The notes under the pieces were generated by a model, which did no database searches, had not been told where the DNA came from, and worked only from the letters and a program-made list of their open reading frames with translations. A stretch of 64,000 bases of DNA from Alistipes senegalensis JC50 (lineage in GTDB: Bacteria > Bacteroidota > Bacteroidia > Bacteroidales > Rikenellaceae). A program made the translations under genes and the position numbers. Below are positions 34,269 to 43,152 of the stretch, in pieces. The stretch lies in assembly GCF_025145645.1 (NCBI RefSeq), contig NZ_CP102252.1:2356001-2420000 (forward strand). The letters run 5' to 3'. Position 1 is the first letter of the stretch. Every line of letters starts with the position of its first letter.

Positions 34269-34748
34269 ATGAAAAAATTGCTTTCCGCCCTTTATGCGAT
34301 GCCCGGACCCGTATGGCTGTTCGGCGCTTACGGCGTTTCCCGGATGTGGTCGTGGCTGCTCGCATGGGCCGCTTCCGGCTCCCTGCCGACGACGTGGACG
34401 GCTGCCGTCACGCTCTTTGCCTCCCTGCTGCCCTTGACGCTGCTGTGGCTGCTGCTGCGACGGAGTCCTTATGCCGTGCAGCAGGTCAGCCTGTATGCGG
34501 GATTGAAAAGTGCGGCGCATTTCGCGGCCCTGTTCCTGTATCGTCCGGTTTTCGGCGACCTCCCGGGTGCCTTTTCGGTGCCCGCGAGCGCGCTGCTGAC
34601 TAACGCGGTGATGTGCGCCTTGTGGTTCGGAGTGCTGCGTTACTTCGAACGTTCGGAGGACATCGCCCGGCTGTTTCCTGCGGAGGAGCGGCGGCGGACG
34701 TGGTGGCCTGCGGTGCCGATGGCCGTCCTGATTCTGACCTGCATGTAG
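34269..34748 (+). CDS. Small membrane protein of unknown function
   Basis: I do not recognise a family. The 159 residues contain four likely transmembrane helices (about 14-34, 43-63, 75-93, 103-122) and a last hydrophobic stretch near 147-159. The loops are arginine-rich and little else is conserved to the eye. It begins 48 bases after asd and ends at a strong terminator, so it is probably read from the asd promoter. Confidence 0.65.
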   Translation: MKKLLSALYAMPGPVWLFGAYGVSRMWSWLLAWAASGSLPTTWTAAVTLFASLLPLTLLWLLLRRSPYAVQQVSLYAGLKSAAHFAALFLYRPVFGDLPGAFSVPASALLTNAVMCALWFGVLRYFERSEDIARLFPAEERRRTWWPAVPMAVLILTCM

Positions 34749-34766
34749 ACGGCTTGCATAGAACGA

Positions 34767-34795
34767 ACCCCGGAGTGCGAACTCCGGGGTTTTTG
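34767..34795 (+). terminator. Terminator of the asd unit
   Basis: ACCCCGGAGT, loop GCGA, ACTCCGGGGT, then five further T residues; a perfect ten-pair stem 18 bases after the stop. Confidence 0.95.
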
Positions 34796-34820
34796 TGTCG
34801 TCTGTCCGGCCGGCATGCGT

Positions 34821-34904
34821 GCGAAATGTGCGATAATTGCGACCTTTCGGAATAAATTTCTTGAATTATGACTACTTCCGTAAAGGTGAAATTCCGCACA
34901 TCGC
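34821..34904 (+). promoter_or_regulatory. Nested inverted repeats around the recombinase start codon
   Basis: Outer arms GCGAAATGTGCG (34821-34832) and CGCACATCGC (34896-34905), inner arms ACCTTTCGGAA (34842-34852) and TTCCGTAAAGGT (34876-34887). The ATG (34868-34870) lies in the loop between the inner arms. This could be an mRNA structure hiding the start or a binding site for the recombinase. Confidence 0.4.
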
Positions 34905-36076
34905 GTGTCCCGGGCAAGGCCGGGAGCATCTATTATCAGGTGACGCACGACCGTCAGGTCCGCCGCATCGCCACCCGCATCCGCATTCTCCCCGCATGGT
35001 GGGACGCCGCTGCCGGGCACGTCCTGCCGCTTCCCGGCGAGGCGTCGGTGATCCGGCTCCGCATCGACGGCGACGTGGCCCTGCTGCTGCGTATCGTCCG
35101 CGACCTGACGCTCGAAAGGCGTCCGTACACGGCGGACGAGATCGTCGCGCGTTTCCGCACCCCGCACCGGGATGTCTCTGTACTGGCATTCCTGCGGGGG
35201 CAGATCGCCCGGCTGACTTCGGAAGGGCGGCTGGGGACGGCGCGCAACTACGCGCGCACGCTCAACAGCTTTTCGGCTTTTCTCGGCGGCACGGACCTTC
35301 CCTTCGCCGCCTTTACCGAGCCGCTGGTCGAGGAGTACAACGCCTATCTCGTCCGGCGCGGCGTCGTGCGCAACACCGTGTCGTTCTACATGCGCATTCT
35401 CCGCGCCGTCTACAACCGGGCGGTCCGGCAGCGCCTTACAGAGCAGAGTTTTCCGTTCAGCGGCGTCTACACGGGCATCGACCACACCCGCAAGCGGGCC
35501 GTCGAGGAGCGGCTCATCGGCCGGCTCCGGAACCTCGACCTGAGCGGATCGGACGCCCTGGCGCTGGCCCGCGACCTCTTTATTTTCAGCTACTGCACGC
35601 GCGGGATGTCGTTTGTCGATATGGCCTTCCTGCGGAAGCGCGACCTCTCGGGCGGGGAGATCAATTACGTGCGGCGCAAGACGGGGCAGCTGATGACCGT
35701 GCATTTGGAGACGTGCATGCGGGAGATCGTCCGGCGGTACGAGTGGCGCACCCGGAATACGCCTTACGTCTTTCCGCTGCTGACCGCCGAGGAGCCCGGC
35801 AGGGCCTATTCGCAGTATCAGATAGCGCTGAACTATTACAACCGCCAGCTGAAGCGGCTCTCGCAGCTCCTCGGGCTCGAAGAGGGGCTTTCGTCCTACG
35901 CGTCGCGCCACAGCTGGGCGACGGCGGCGCGCAACCACCGGGTGCCCATCACGGTCATCAGCGCGGGCATGGGACACACCTCCGAGCGCACGACCCGGAT
36001 CTATCTCTCTTCGCTGGAGAGCTCGGTGATCGACTGTGCCAACCGGAAGATCCTGTCGGCGCTGACCCGGATATGA
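34868..36076 (+). CDS. Tyrosine recombinase (site-specific integrase), orphan
   Basis: DNA strand-exchange enzyme of 402 residues. Three domains: an arm-binding-like N-domain (1-90, with the strand pattern VKVKFRTSRV...IYYQVTHDRQVRRI), a SAM-like core-binding domain (about 105-195) and the catalytic domain (about 215-395). Catalytic residues: R245 (CTRGMSFVD), K271 (VRRKTGQ), Y344-x-x-R347 in place of HxxR, H370 (MGHTSE) and the nucleophile Y379 (RIYLSSL). The gene sits alone among housekeeping genes, with no excisionase, relaxase or tRNA. It could be a DNA invertase or the remnant of a lost element. Confidence 0.92.
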   Translation: MTTSVKVKFRTSRVPGKAGSIYYQVTHDRQVRRIATRIRILPAWWDAAAGHVLPLPGEASVIRLRIDGDVALLLRIVRDLTLERRPYTADEIVARFRTPHRDVSVLAFLRGQIARLTSEGRLGTARNYARTLNSFSAFLGGTDLPFAAFTEPLVEEYNAYLVRRGVVRNTVSFYMRILRAVYNRAVRQRLTEQSFPFSGVYTGIDHTRKRAVEERLIGRLRNLDLSGSDALALARDLFIFSYCTRGMSFVDMAFLRKRDLSGGEINYVRRKTGQLMTVHLETCMREIVRRYEWRTRNTPYVFPLLTAEEPGRAYSQYQIALNYYNRQLKRLSQLLGLEEGLSSYASRHSWATAARNHRVPITVISAGMGHTSERTTRIYLSSLESSVIDCANRKILSALTRI

Positions 36077-36081
36077 CGCAG

Positions 36082-36110
36082 CGGGCCGGACCCTTTCGGA
36101 GTCCGGCCCG
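36082..36110. terminator. Strong hairpin between the recombinase and esterase genes
   Basis: CGGGCCGGAC (36082-36091) and GTCCGGCCCG (36101-36110) form a perfect ten-pair stem between convergent genes. There is no T tract on either side, so it may block read-through by structure alone. Confidence 0.6.
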
Positions 36111-36117
36111 TCGGCTG

Positions 36118-37545
36118 TCATTTCACCTCCCAGTCGTCGGTGCGGAACGAGGAGGCGGGGATGCCCGAACTGTTGAACAGCGTAGCTTCGGCGTAGTTGC
36201 GGAAGGCGTAGCGCACGGCCACGGGCTCCGCAACGGCGTCGCACGTGACGATCAGGCGTCCTTTGCCCTTTTCGATCCGGGCCGTGGCGGGGTGGAACAC
36301 CCGGTCGGCGCCGGCGACCTCGAAGCCCGTGAGCGTGTCGCCCAGCGGGGCGAGGCCCTCGCGGCCCGTGCGGAAGGTCAGATAGGCTTTGCCGTCGGCA
36401 ACCTCCATCTTTTCATAAACCGGCGTGTCGGCGTCGATGCCCTTCATGCCGTAGGTTTTCGTCAGCGCCAGCCATGCCAGGCGTGTGCCGACCTCCTCTT
36501 TCCGGGCGGGGTGGATGCAGTTCTCGTCGCCGATGTCCATCGTCACGGCCATGCCGCTCGACGGAATGTCGCCGAGGTTGCGCAGCTGGGCTTCGCGCAG
36601 CAGGACCGAACCCGCCGCTTCGTTGGAATTCTCATAGCGGTAGGGCGCGATCTGCACGTAGTAGAACGGCAGTTCGCCCTGCGCCCAGCGTTCGCGGAGC
36701 ATCTTCACGAAGGCCGGCATCAGCGCCCGGTACTGGCCGGGCCGCAGCCGGTTCGATTCGCCCTGGTACCAGAGGAAGCCCTTGACGGTGAAGGGCACGA
36801 GCGGTGCGATCATGGCGTTGTAGAGTCCGCAGGGCTTGTTCTGAGGACGGTCGATCTTCCCGTCGCCGTCGAGGAACGAGAGGTCGAACTCCTTGAAGCC
36901 GCCCATCGTCTCGCGGTCCATCCATGCCTCGACGGGCGTGCCGCCCCAGCAGGTGACGATGACACCCACGGGAACGTCCAGCACCTCTTGCAGGTAGCGG
37001 GCGAAGTAGTAGGCCGTGGCGCTCGTCGCGGCGACGGCCTCGGAGGTGTGCTTCTGCCATTGCGCCGTGCACTCCTCCTGCGGGGTGCGTGCCGTGGCGC
37101 GGTTCACGGTGCAGAGGCGGATCGGCGTCGCGGCCTTGGCCCGTACGATCGCGTCTGCCGAGCCTTCGACGGGCTGGTTGAAGAAGCCGCGCACGGGCAT
37201 CTCCATGTTTGACTGCCCGGAGCAGAGCCACACCTCGCCGATCAGTACGTCACGGAGCGTCAGCGTCTCGCCGTCGCTCAGCTCGATCGTGTAGGGGCCT
37301 CCGGCCTCCGGGGTGGGCACGGCGGCCTGCCAGCGGCCGTCGCGGCTGGCGGTGGCCGTCACGGGCTTCGCGCTCCACGAGGGGCGGATGGTGACTTTCT
37401 TTCCGGGAGCGGCTTTGCCCCAGAACTGCGCTTCGGACTGCTGCTGGAGCACCATGTTGTCGCCGAAGATGCCGGGCAGGACGACTTTCGCCTGCATCGT
37501 GAGGGCCGTGCCGAGCGCGGCCAGTGTGAGAAGGATTCGTTTCAT
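36118..37545 (-). CDS. Sialate O-acetylesterase family protein (SGNH)
   Basis: Secreted or periplasmic esterase that removes O-acetyl groups from sialic acid or other glycans. The 475 residues contain a signal peptide (1-19), an N-terminal beta-sandwich-like part (FGDNMVLQQQSEAQFWGKAAPG), the nucleophile block CSGQSNMEMP, YQGESNRLRPGQYRALMPAF, and the late Asp/His pair in MDIGDENCIHP. It suits growth on host mucin glycans. A -7-like TAATTTTG (37600-37593, minus) has no clear -33 partner. Confidence 0.92.
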   Translation of the reverse strand: MKRILLTLAALGTALTMQAKVVLPGIFGDNMVLQQQSEAQFWGKAAPGKKVTIRPSWSAKPVTATASRDGRWQAAVPTPEAGGPYTIELSDGETLTLRDVLIGEVWLCSGQSNMEMPVRGFFNQPVEGSADAIVRAKAATPIRLCTVNRATARTPQEECTAQWQKHTSEAVAATSATAYYFARYLQEVLDVPVGVIVTCWGGTPVEAWMDRETMGGFKEFDLSFLDGDGKIDRPQNKPCGLYNAMIAPLVPFTVKGFLWYQGESNRLRPGQYRALMPAFVKMLRERWAQGELPFYYVQIAPYRYENSNEAAGSVLLREAQLRNLGDIPSSGMAVTMDIGDENCIHPARKEEVGTRLAWLALTKTYGMKGIDADTPVYEKMEVADGKAYLTFRTGREGLAPLGDTLTGFEVAGADRVFHPATARIEKGKGRLIVTCDAVAEPVAVRYAFRNYAEATLFNSSGIPASSFRTDDWEVK

Positions 37546-37751
37546 GGTTCGTTATCGGATTTAATCGGATTCGACAGAACGGTCGCAGACCTCAAAATTA
37601 CGAAAAATATTCGAAAAACCTCGATCGGGCATTTTATTTGTTGGAATGCCGTTCGACGCGCAGCCCGGCGGGGGTGTCCCTGGTGGGCGGATAACGTAAA
37701 AAACGACCTTTTATGACGACATTCATCACCTTATTTATAATTCCTCTGATT

Positions 37752-38360
37752 ATGGCAACCGATACCGCAACCGAACCGCGTTTCACGCCGCAGGAACTGC
37801 CCTACGCATACGATGCGCTCGAGCCGGCGATCTCCGGCGAGACGATGCGCTACCACCACGACAAGCACTATGCGGGCTATGTCGCCAAGCTCAACGAGCT
37901 GATTCTCGACACGCCCTTTGCCGGACAGCCGCTCGAAGACATCGTACTCTCGTCCGACGGTGCGATCTTCAACAACGCCGCGCAGGCTTGGAACCACGAA
38001 TTTTTCTTCGGACAACTCTCCCCGCATCCGCAGAAAGCGCCCTCGAACGAACTTTCGGAGGCCATCGACCGCGATTTCGGTTCGTTCGACGGGCTGAAAA
38101 CACGGATGGCGCAGGCTGCCGCCGGGCTGTTCGGATCGGGCTGGGTGTGGCTGGCCGAGAACGGGTCGGGCGAGTTGGTGGTCGTCGGCGAACAGAACGC
38201 CGGCAATCCGATGTGCCGGGGCATGAAGCCGCTGCTGGCGATCGACGTTTGGGAGCACGCCTACTACATCGACTACCGCAACCGCCGCGCCGACGCCGTG
38301 GGCGCGCTGTGGAACGTCATCGACTGGCGTGTCGTGGAGGACCGCTACGCGAAGGAATAG
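37752..38360 (+). CDS. sodB: Superoxide dismutase (Fe/Mn family)
   Basis: Converts superoxide to peroxide and oxygen. The 202-residue protein has the ligands in MRYHHDKHYAGYV (H35), AWNHEFFFG (H82) and DVWEHAYYID (Asp and His). The AQAWNHEFFF and GSGWVWL segments lean towards the iron or cambialistic type known in this phylum. I chose the ATG at 37752; an upstream ATG at 37713 would add a hydrophobic 13-residue stretch, too short to be a convincing signal peptide. Confidence 0.95.
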   Translation: MATDTATEPRFTPQELPYAYDALEPAISGETMRYHHDKHYAGYVAKLNELILDTPFAGQPLEDIVLSSDGAIFNNAAQAWNHEFFFGQLSPHPQKAPSNELSEAIDRDFGSFDGLKTRMAQAAAGLFGSGWVWLAENGSGELVVVGEQNAGNPMCRGMKPLLAIDVWEHAYYIDYRNRRADAVGALWNVIDWRVVEDRYAKE

Positions 38361-38384
38361 CCTTCCGGACCGTCGTGTGAGAAT

Positions 38385-38413
38385 GCCGCTTTCCCGTTTC
38401 GGAAGGCGGCTTT
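38385..38413 (+). terminator. Terminator of the superoxide dismutase gene
   Basis: GCCGCTTTCC pairs with GGAAGGCGGC (one-base bulge) around CGTTTC and is followed by TTT, 24 bases after the stop. Confidence 0.7.
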
Positions 38414-38536
38414 CGTTGTTCGAAATGGCGATTATGTAATCAAAATTCGTCTTTTTGCGTCTTTTTCCGTCCGCAGAGTCTTTTTTCTGCATAAAAGACC
38501 GTATCTTCGCATCGCATAAACTGCGATTCGGACGGA

Positions 38537-38896
38537 ATGTTGGAACGGCTTCGATATGTCTTGATCCTGCTGCTCTTCGCTTTGGCGGGAAATCTCGGGG
38601 ACACCTCGTTTCAGGATGCAGGCGGTGTACCGCCTGCGCTCGACGAGACGGTGACGGCGTGTCCTCCGGCAGCCGTCCGCAACTATTTCTCCGTGGCGCT
38701 CTGTTCGTGCAGCGCCTCGATCGAGGCCCCCGTCGTGCAGACGGACCAGAAGGCCGTCGTCCGGCAGCGCGCCGCCGTGCGCACCGCCGTCGATGCCGCG
38801 TTCGGAGTGCGCACCGCGATGCGCACCTATGCCCGGACCCTGCATGCCGATCCCGTGGATTATTACGTCTACTCGCTGGGGCGCATTCTGATTTAG
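38537..38896 (+). CDS. Small probably exported protein of unknown function
   Basis: No family recognised. The 119 residues open with MLERLRYVLILLLFALAGNL, a likely signal peptide or membrane anchor. A cysteine-containing middle (CPPAAVRNYF, ALCSCSASIE) follows, then an alanine/arginine/valine-rich C-half with YARTLHADPVDYYVYSLGRI. A TATCTTCG resembling the -7 box lies just upstream. The gene is ended by a hairpin at 38935-38953. Confidence 0.5.
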   Translation: MLERLRYVLILLLFALAGNLGDTSFQDAGGVPPALDETVTACPPAAVRNYFSVALCSCSASIEAPVVQTDQKAVVRQRAAVRTAVDAAFGVRTAMRTYARTLHADPVDYYVYSLGRILI

Positions 38897-38904
38897 CGTC
38901 CCTG

Positions 38905-38913
38905 CCCCCCCCC
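38905..38913. repeat. Nine-C homopolymer upstream of the nuo operon
   Basis: Nine C residues preceded by CCTG, nine bases after the stop of the small exported protein and 92 bases before nuoA. Confidence 0.7.
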
Positions 38914-38934
38914 TTCGTCTTTTGTCTGTTTCTT

Positions 38935-38953
38935 CCGGGAGCGCTCTTCCCGG
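38935..38953 (+). terminator. Hairpin ahead of nuoA
   Basis: CCGGGA, loop GCGCTCT, TCCCGG. No T tract; probably marks the end of the upstream gene or lies in the nuo leader. Confidence 0.4.
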
Positions 38954-39004
38954 ATTCGCGGCGTTTCGGGCGCCGGATAGATATAATTCGTAAAACAATC
39001 GCTT

Positions 39005-39355
39005 ATGTATTTTACGCTGTTGGTGGTCGTTATCCTTACGGCCATTGCGCTGGTAGCTGTCGCGCTGGGCATCGCCCGCGCCATCTCGCCGCGCTCGTAC
39101 AACCCCCAGAAGGGCGAAGCCTACGAATGCGGCATCCCCACGCGGGGCCGTTCGTGGATGCAGTTCAAGGTGGGTTACTACCTCTTCGCCATCCTTTTCC
39201 TGATGTTCGATGTCGAGACGGTGTTCCTCTTCTCGTGGGCCGTGGTCGTGCAGGAACTGGGCGTCTACGGACTGGTGAGCATCCTCTTTTTCTTGTTGGT
39301 ACTGATTCTGGGCCTTGCCTACGCATGGCGGAAAGGAGCTTTGGAATGGAAATGA
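39005..39355 (+). CDS. nuoA: NADH-quinone oxidoreductase subunit A
   Basis: Membrane subunit of complex I with three helices in 116 residues. The conserved region YECGIPTRGRSWMQFKVGYYLFAILFLMFDVETVFLF (in part), with the ECG loop and the FDVE acidic motif, is clear. First gene of the nuoA-B-CD-H-I-J-K-L-M-N operon. Its stop overlaps the nuoB start. Confidence 0.96.
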   Translation: MYFTLLVVVILTAIALVAVALGIARAISPRSYNPQKGEAYECGIPTRGRSWMQFKVGYYLFAILFLMFDVETVFLFSWAVVVQELGVYGLVSILFFLLVLILGLAYAWRKGALEWK

Positions 39356-40005
39356 TGAAGAGACCGAAAATCAAGTCGATGTCCTACGAGGATTTCAACG
39401 ACAACGAATACATCGAACGGATGGTCGCCGAACTGCGCGAGGGCGGTGCCAACGTGCTGGTGGGGTGTCTGGACGAACTGATCGAGTGGGGCCGCAGCAA
39501 CAGCCTCTGGCCCCTGACGTTCGCCACGAGCTGCTGCGGCATCGAGTTCATGGCCGTCGGCGCCGCGCGCTACGATTTCGCCCGGTTCGGGTTCGAAGTG
39601 GCCCGCGCCTCCCCGCGGCAGGCCGACTTCATCATGGTCGCCGGAACCATCACCCATAAGATGGCCCCGGTGCTCAAACGTCTCTACGACCAGATGGCCG
39701 ATCCCAAATACGTGATCGCCGTGGGCGGCTGCGCCATCAGCGGAGGGCCTTTCAAACGGTCGTACCACGTGGTCGATGGCGTGGACAAGATCCTGCCCGT
39801 CGATGTCTACATCCCCGGGTGCCCGCCGCGCCCCGAGGCGATGCTCTACGGACTGATGCAGCTCCAGCGCAAGGTGAAGGTGCAGCGGTTTTTCGGCGGC
39901 GTGAACCGCCAGATCGGCCGGGAGGAGTACGAGGAACTGCTCCGGCGCGACCTGACGGCGGAAAAGAACGATCTCAATGTGGAAGGAGAAGAAAAACATG
40001 AATAA
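39346..40005 (+). CDS. nuoB: NADH-quinone oxidoreductase subunit B
   Basis: Peripheral-arm subunit that holds iron-sulfur cluster N2, the last electron stop before quinone. The 219-residue protein has the N2 ligands in ATSCCGIEFM, VGGCAISGG and PGCPPRPE. Three in-frame ATGs (39346, 39352, 39355) are possible; 39352 gives the ATGA overlap with nuoA typical of translational coupling. The long upstream in-frame extension is not real. Confidence 0.96.
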   Translation: MEMMKRPKIKSMSYEDFNDNEYIERMVAELREGGANVLVGCLDELIEWGRSNSLWPLTFATSCCGIEFMAVGAARYDFARFGFEVARASPRQADFIMVAGTITHKMAPVLKRLYDQMADPKYVIAVGGCAISGGPFKRSYHVVDGVDKILPVDVYIPGCPPRPEAMLYGLMQLQRKVKVQRFFGGVNRQIGREEYEELLRRDLTAEKNDLNVEGEEKHE

Positions 40006-41617
40006 CGACCTCTTGAATAAGATTACGGCCTGGGAGCCCCGCGCCGTACGGACCGAAGGCGGCGACGGGATGTTCACCGTTCCGGCGGACGGCTTTCACG
40101 ATCTGGCCGGGCGTCTGCGGGCCGACGGGTTCGACTTCCTGCGCAGCCTCACGGGTATGGACTGGGGCGAGGCAGGTTTCGGCGTGGTCTATCATCTTGA
40201 AGCGACCGCGACGGGCGAGAACGTCGTGCTGCGGACGCTGACCCCCGACCGCGAGCGTCCGGTGCTGCCCTCGGTGTGCGACCTGTGGAAGGCCGCCGAG
40301 CTGAACGAACGCGAGGCGTTCGACTATTTCGGCATCCGCTTCCTGAACCATCCCGACATGCGGCGCCTGTTCCTGCGCGACGACTGGGCGGGACACCCCC
40401 TGCGCAAGGATTACGACCCGGCGCAGAACCCCCTGCGCATGAGCAACGAGGTGTCGAAGGACAGCTCGCCGACCTACGAACTGCAACCCGACGGCAGCTA
40501 TATCCGCAAGCGCAACGTGCTCTTCGAGGAGGATGAGTACGTCATCAACATCGGCCCCCAGCACCCGGCGACGCACGGTGTGCTGCGTTTCCGCGTGTCG
40601 CTCGAAGGCGAGATCATCCGCAAACTCGACGTTCACTGCGGCTACATCCACCGCGGCATCGAGAAGATGTGCGAGGAGCTGACCTATCCCCAGACGCTGG
40701 CCCTGACGGACCGCCTCGACTATCTCGGGGCCGCGCAGAACCGCCATGCGCTGTGCATGTGCATCGAGAAGGGGTTGGGCGTGGAGGTGCCGGAGCGCGT
40801 GCAGTACATCCGCACGATCATGGACGAGTTGCAGCGCATCGACTCGCACCTGCTCTTCTTCTCCTGCCTCTGCATGGACATGGGGGCCCTGACGGCTTTC
40901 TTCTACGGCTTCCGCGACCGCGAGAAGGTGCTCGACATCCTCGAACAGACCACCGGAGGGCGTCTGATCCAGACCTACAACACCATCGGCGGCGTGCAGG
41001 CCGACATCCACCCCGATTTCGTGCGCAAGACCAAGGAGTTCATCGCCTACATGCGTCCCAAACTGCGCGAATATCACGAGGTGTTCACGGGCAACGTCAT
41101 CGCGCAGGAGCGTCTGAAAGGCACCGGCGTGCTGACGCGCGAGGATGCCGTTTCGTTCGGCGCCACGGGCGGCACGGGGCGCGCCTCGGGATGGGCCTGC
41201 GACGTGCGCAAGCGCCATCCCTACGCCGCTTACGGCAAGGTGGATTTCGAGGAGGTGCTCTTCACCGAGGGCGACTGCTTCGCCCGCTACATGGTCCGCA
41301 TGCGCGAGATCGAGCAGAGCATGAACATCATCGAACAGCTGATCGACAACATTCCCGAGGGCGAATACCAGTTGAAAATGAAGCCCGTGATCCGCATTCC
41401 CGAGGGCAGCTACTACGCCGCCGTCGAGGGGAGTCGCGGCGAGTTCGGGGTCTTCATCGAGAGCCGGGGCGACAAGTTCCCCTACCGCATGAAGTTCCGT
41501 TCGACGGGCCTGCCGCTCGTTTCGTGCCTGGAGACCATCGCCCGGGGGACGAAGATCGCCGACCTGATCGCCATCGGCGGCACGCTGGACTACGTGGTTC
41601 CGGATATTGACAGATAA
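39998..41617 (+). CDS. nuoCD: Fused NADH-quinone oxidoreductase subunits C and D
   Basis: The 539-residue fusion has a NuoC part (about 1-155: LRSLTGMDWGEAGFGVVYHL, EREAFDYFGIRFLNHPDMRRLFL) and a NuoD part (about 170-539: NIGPQHPATHGVLRF, HRGIEKM, DRLDYLGA, and the quinone-site histidine of the PQHPATH loop). The C-D fusion also occurs in E. coli and other bacteria. ATG 39998 overlaps the nuoB stop by eight bases; an ATG at 39977 would lengthen the overlap. Confidence 0.96.
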   Translation: MNNDLLNKITAWEPRAVRTEGGDGMFTVPADGFHDLAGRLRADGFDFLRSLTGMDWGEAGFGVVYHLEATATGENVVLRTLTPDRERPVLPSVCDLWKAAELNEREAFDYFGIRFLNHPDMRRLFLRDDWAGHPLRKDYDPAQNPLRMSNEVSKDSSPTYELQPDGSYIRKRNVLFEEDEYVINIGPQHPATHGVLRFRVSLEGEIIRKLDVHCGYIHRGIEKMCEELTYPQTLALTDRLDYLGAAQNRHALCMCIEKGLGVEVPERVQYIRTIMDELQRIDSHLLFFSCLCMDMGALTAFFYGFRDREKVLDILEQTTGGRLIQTYNTIGGVQADIHPDFVRKTKEFIAYMRPKLREYHEVFTGNVIAQERLKGTGVLTREDAVSFGATGGTGRASGWACDVRKRHPYAAYGKVDFEEVLFTEGDCFARYMVRMREIEQSMNIIEQLIDNIPEGEYQLKMKPVIRIPEGSYYAAVEGSRGEFGVFIESRGDKFPYRMKFRSTGLPLVSCLETIARGTKIADLIAIGGTLDYVVPDIDR

Positions 41618-41629
41618 AAAAGAGACACT

Positions 41630-42706
41630 ATGTTCGACTTTTCAATAATTACAAGCTGGGTGCACTCGCTGCTCACCTCCCTGATGCCCCTCGGACTGGC
41701 CGTCTTCGTCGAATGCGTCGTGGTCGGCCTCTGCCTGCTGCTGATGTACGCGGTGATCGCCGTCGTGATGATCTTCATGGAACGCAAGGTCTGCGCGGCT
41801 TTCCAATGTCGCCTGGGCCCGGTGCGCGTGGGTTTCTGGGGGCTGTTGCAGGTCCCTGCCGACGTGCTGAAGATGCTCACCAAGGAGATCATCACCATCC
41901 GCCGCTCGGACAGGTTTCTGTATAACCTCGCTCCCTACATCGTCATTCTGGCCTCGGTGCTGGCCTTCGCCTGCCTGCCCGTGAGCAAGGGACTGGAGGT
42001 GCTGGACTTCAACGTGGGGGTCTTTTTCCTGATGGCCGCCTCGTCCATCGGCGTGGTCGGCATCCTGCTGGCCGGGTGGAGCTCCAACAACAAGTATTCG
42101 CTGATCGGCGCCATGCGGAGCGGTGCCCAGATGATCTCCTACGAGCTTTCGATCGGCCTCTCGATCCTCACGATCGTCGTGCTGACCGACACCATGCAGT
42201 TCTCCGAGATCGTGGCCCGGCAGGCCGACGGATGGTTCCTCTTCAAGGGCCACCTCCCGGCGTTCGTCGCCTTCGTGATCTACCTCATCGCGGGCAACGC
42301 CGAGGTCAACCGCGGGCCGTTCGATCTCCCGGAGGCCGAATCGGAACTGACGGCGGGCTACCACACCGAGTATTCGGGCATGCACTTCGGCCTGTTCTAC
42401 GTCGCTGAGTTCGTCAACCTGTTCATCGTCGCGGGCGTCGCCGCCACCATCTTCCTCGGGGGCTGGATGCCGCTGCACGTCGCGGGCTGGGAGGGCTTCA
42501 ACGCTGCGATGGACTGCATCCCGGGCTTCGTGTGGTTCTTCGCCAAGGCTTTCTTCGTGGTGGGGCTGCTGATGTGGATCAAGTGGACCTTCCCGCGCCT
42601 GCGCATCGACCAGATCCTGACCCTCGAATGGAAGTATCTGGTGCCCATCGGCCTGGCGAACCTGCTGCTGATGGTCATCGTCGTCGTATTCAAACTGCAT
42701 TTTTAG
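41630..42706 (+). CDS. nuoH: NADH-quinone oxidoreductase subunit H
   Basis: Membrane subunit (358 residues, about eight helices) that forms part of the quinone chamber and couples it to the ion-pumping arm. Typical features are ERKVCAAFQCRLGPVRVGFWGLLQVPADVLKMLTKE (in part), the acidic loop FDLPEAESELTAGYHTEYSGM, and WIKWTFPRLRIDQILTLEWKYL near the end. Confidence 0.96.
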   Translation: MFDFSIITSWVHSLLTSLMPLGLAVFVECVVVGLCLLLMYAVIAVVMIFMERKVCAAFQCRLGPVRVGFWGLLQVPADVLKMLTKEIITIRRSDRFLYNLAPYIVILASVLAFACLPVSKGLEVLDFNVGVFFLMAASSIGVVGILLAGWSSNNKYSLIGAMRSGAQMISYELSIGLSILTIVVLTDTMQFSEIVARQADGWFLFKGHLPAFVAFVIYLIAGNAEVNRGPFDLPEAESELTAGYHTEYSGMHFGLFYVAEFVNLFIVAGVAATIFLGGWMPLHVAGWEGFNAAMDCIPGFVWFFAKAFFVVGLLMWIKWTFPRLRIDQILTLEWKYLVPIGLANLLLMVIVVVFKLHF

Positions 42707-42708
42707 CC

Positions 42709-43149
42709 ATGAGCAACTATATCAAAGGAGTGTTTCACGGCGTGGGAACCCTGATGACCGGCATGAAGGTCACGCTGAAGGAGTTCTTCACCCCGAAAGT
42801 CACGGAACAATACCCCGAGAACCGGGCGGCATTGAAGATGTACGACCGTTTCTGCGGCGAGCTGACCATGCCCCACGACGCCGAGGGCCGCAACAAGTGC
42901 ATCGCCTGCGGCCTGTGCCAGTCGGCCTGCCCCAACGGCACCATCCGCCTCACGACCGAGACGGTCGTCGATCCCGAAACGGGCAAGAGCAAAAAACGGC
43001 TGGCGCGTTACGAATACGATCTCGGGTCGTGCATGTTCTGCCGGCTGTGCGTCAACGCCTGCCCGACGGGCGCCATCCGCTTCTCGACCCGTTTCGAGCA
43101 TGCGGTCTACACGCGCGAAAAACTTGTCAAACAACTCAACAAGCAGTAA
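42709..43149 (+). CDS. nuoI: NADH-quinone oxidoreductase subunit I
   Basis: Carries two [4Fe-4S] clusters. The 146-residue protein has CIACGLCQSACPNGTI and CMFCRLCVNACPTGAI. In a complex without NuoE, NuoF and NuoG it is the natural docking point for an alternative donor such as ferredoxin or flavodoxin, as proposed for related eleven-subunit enzymes; that role here is inference. The start at 42709 is 2 bases after the nuoH stop. Confidence 0.96.
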   Translation: MSNYIKGVFHGVGTLMTGMKVTLKEFFTPKVTEQYPENRAALKMYDRFCGELTMPHDAEGRNKCIACGLCQSACPNGTIRLTTETVVDPETGKSKKRLARYEYDLGSCMFCRLCVNACPTGAIRFSTRFEHAVYTREKLVKQLNKQ

Positions 43150-43152
43150 GTC

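Noticed and set aside
34821..36110. Invertible promoter next to the orphan recombinase
   Set aside because: I found no inverted-repeat pair flanking a promoter near the gene; the repeats at the start codon are too close and imperfect to bound an invertible segment.
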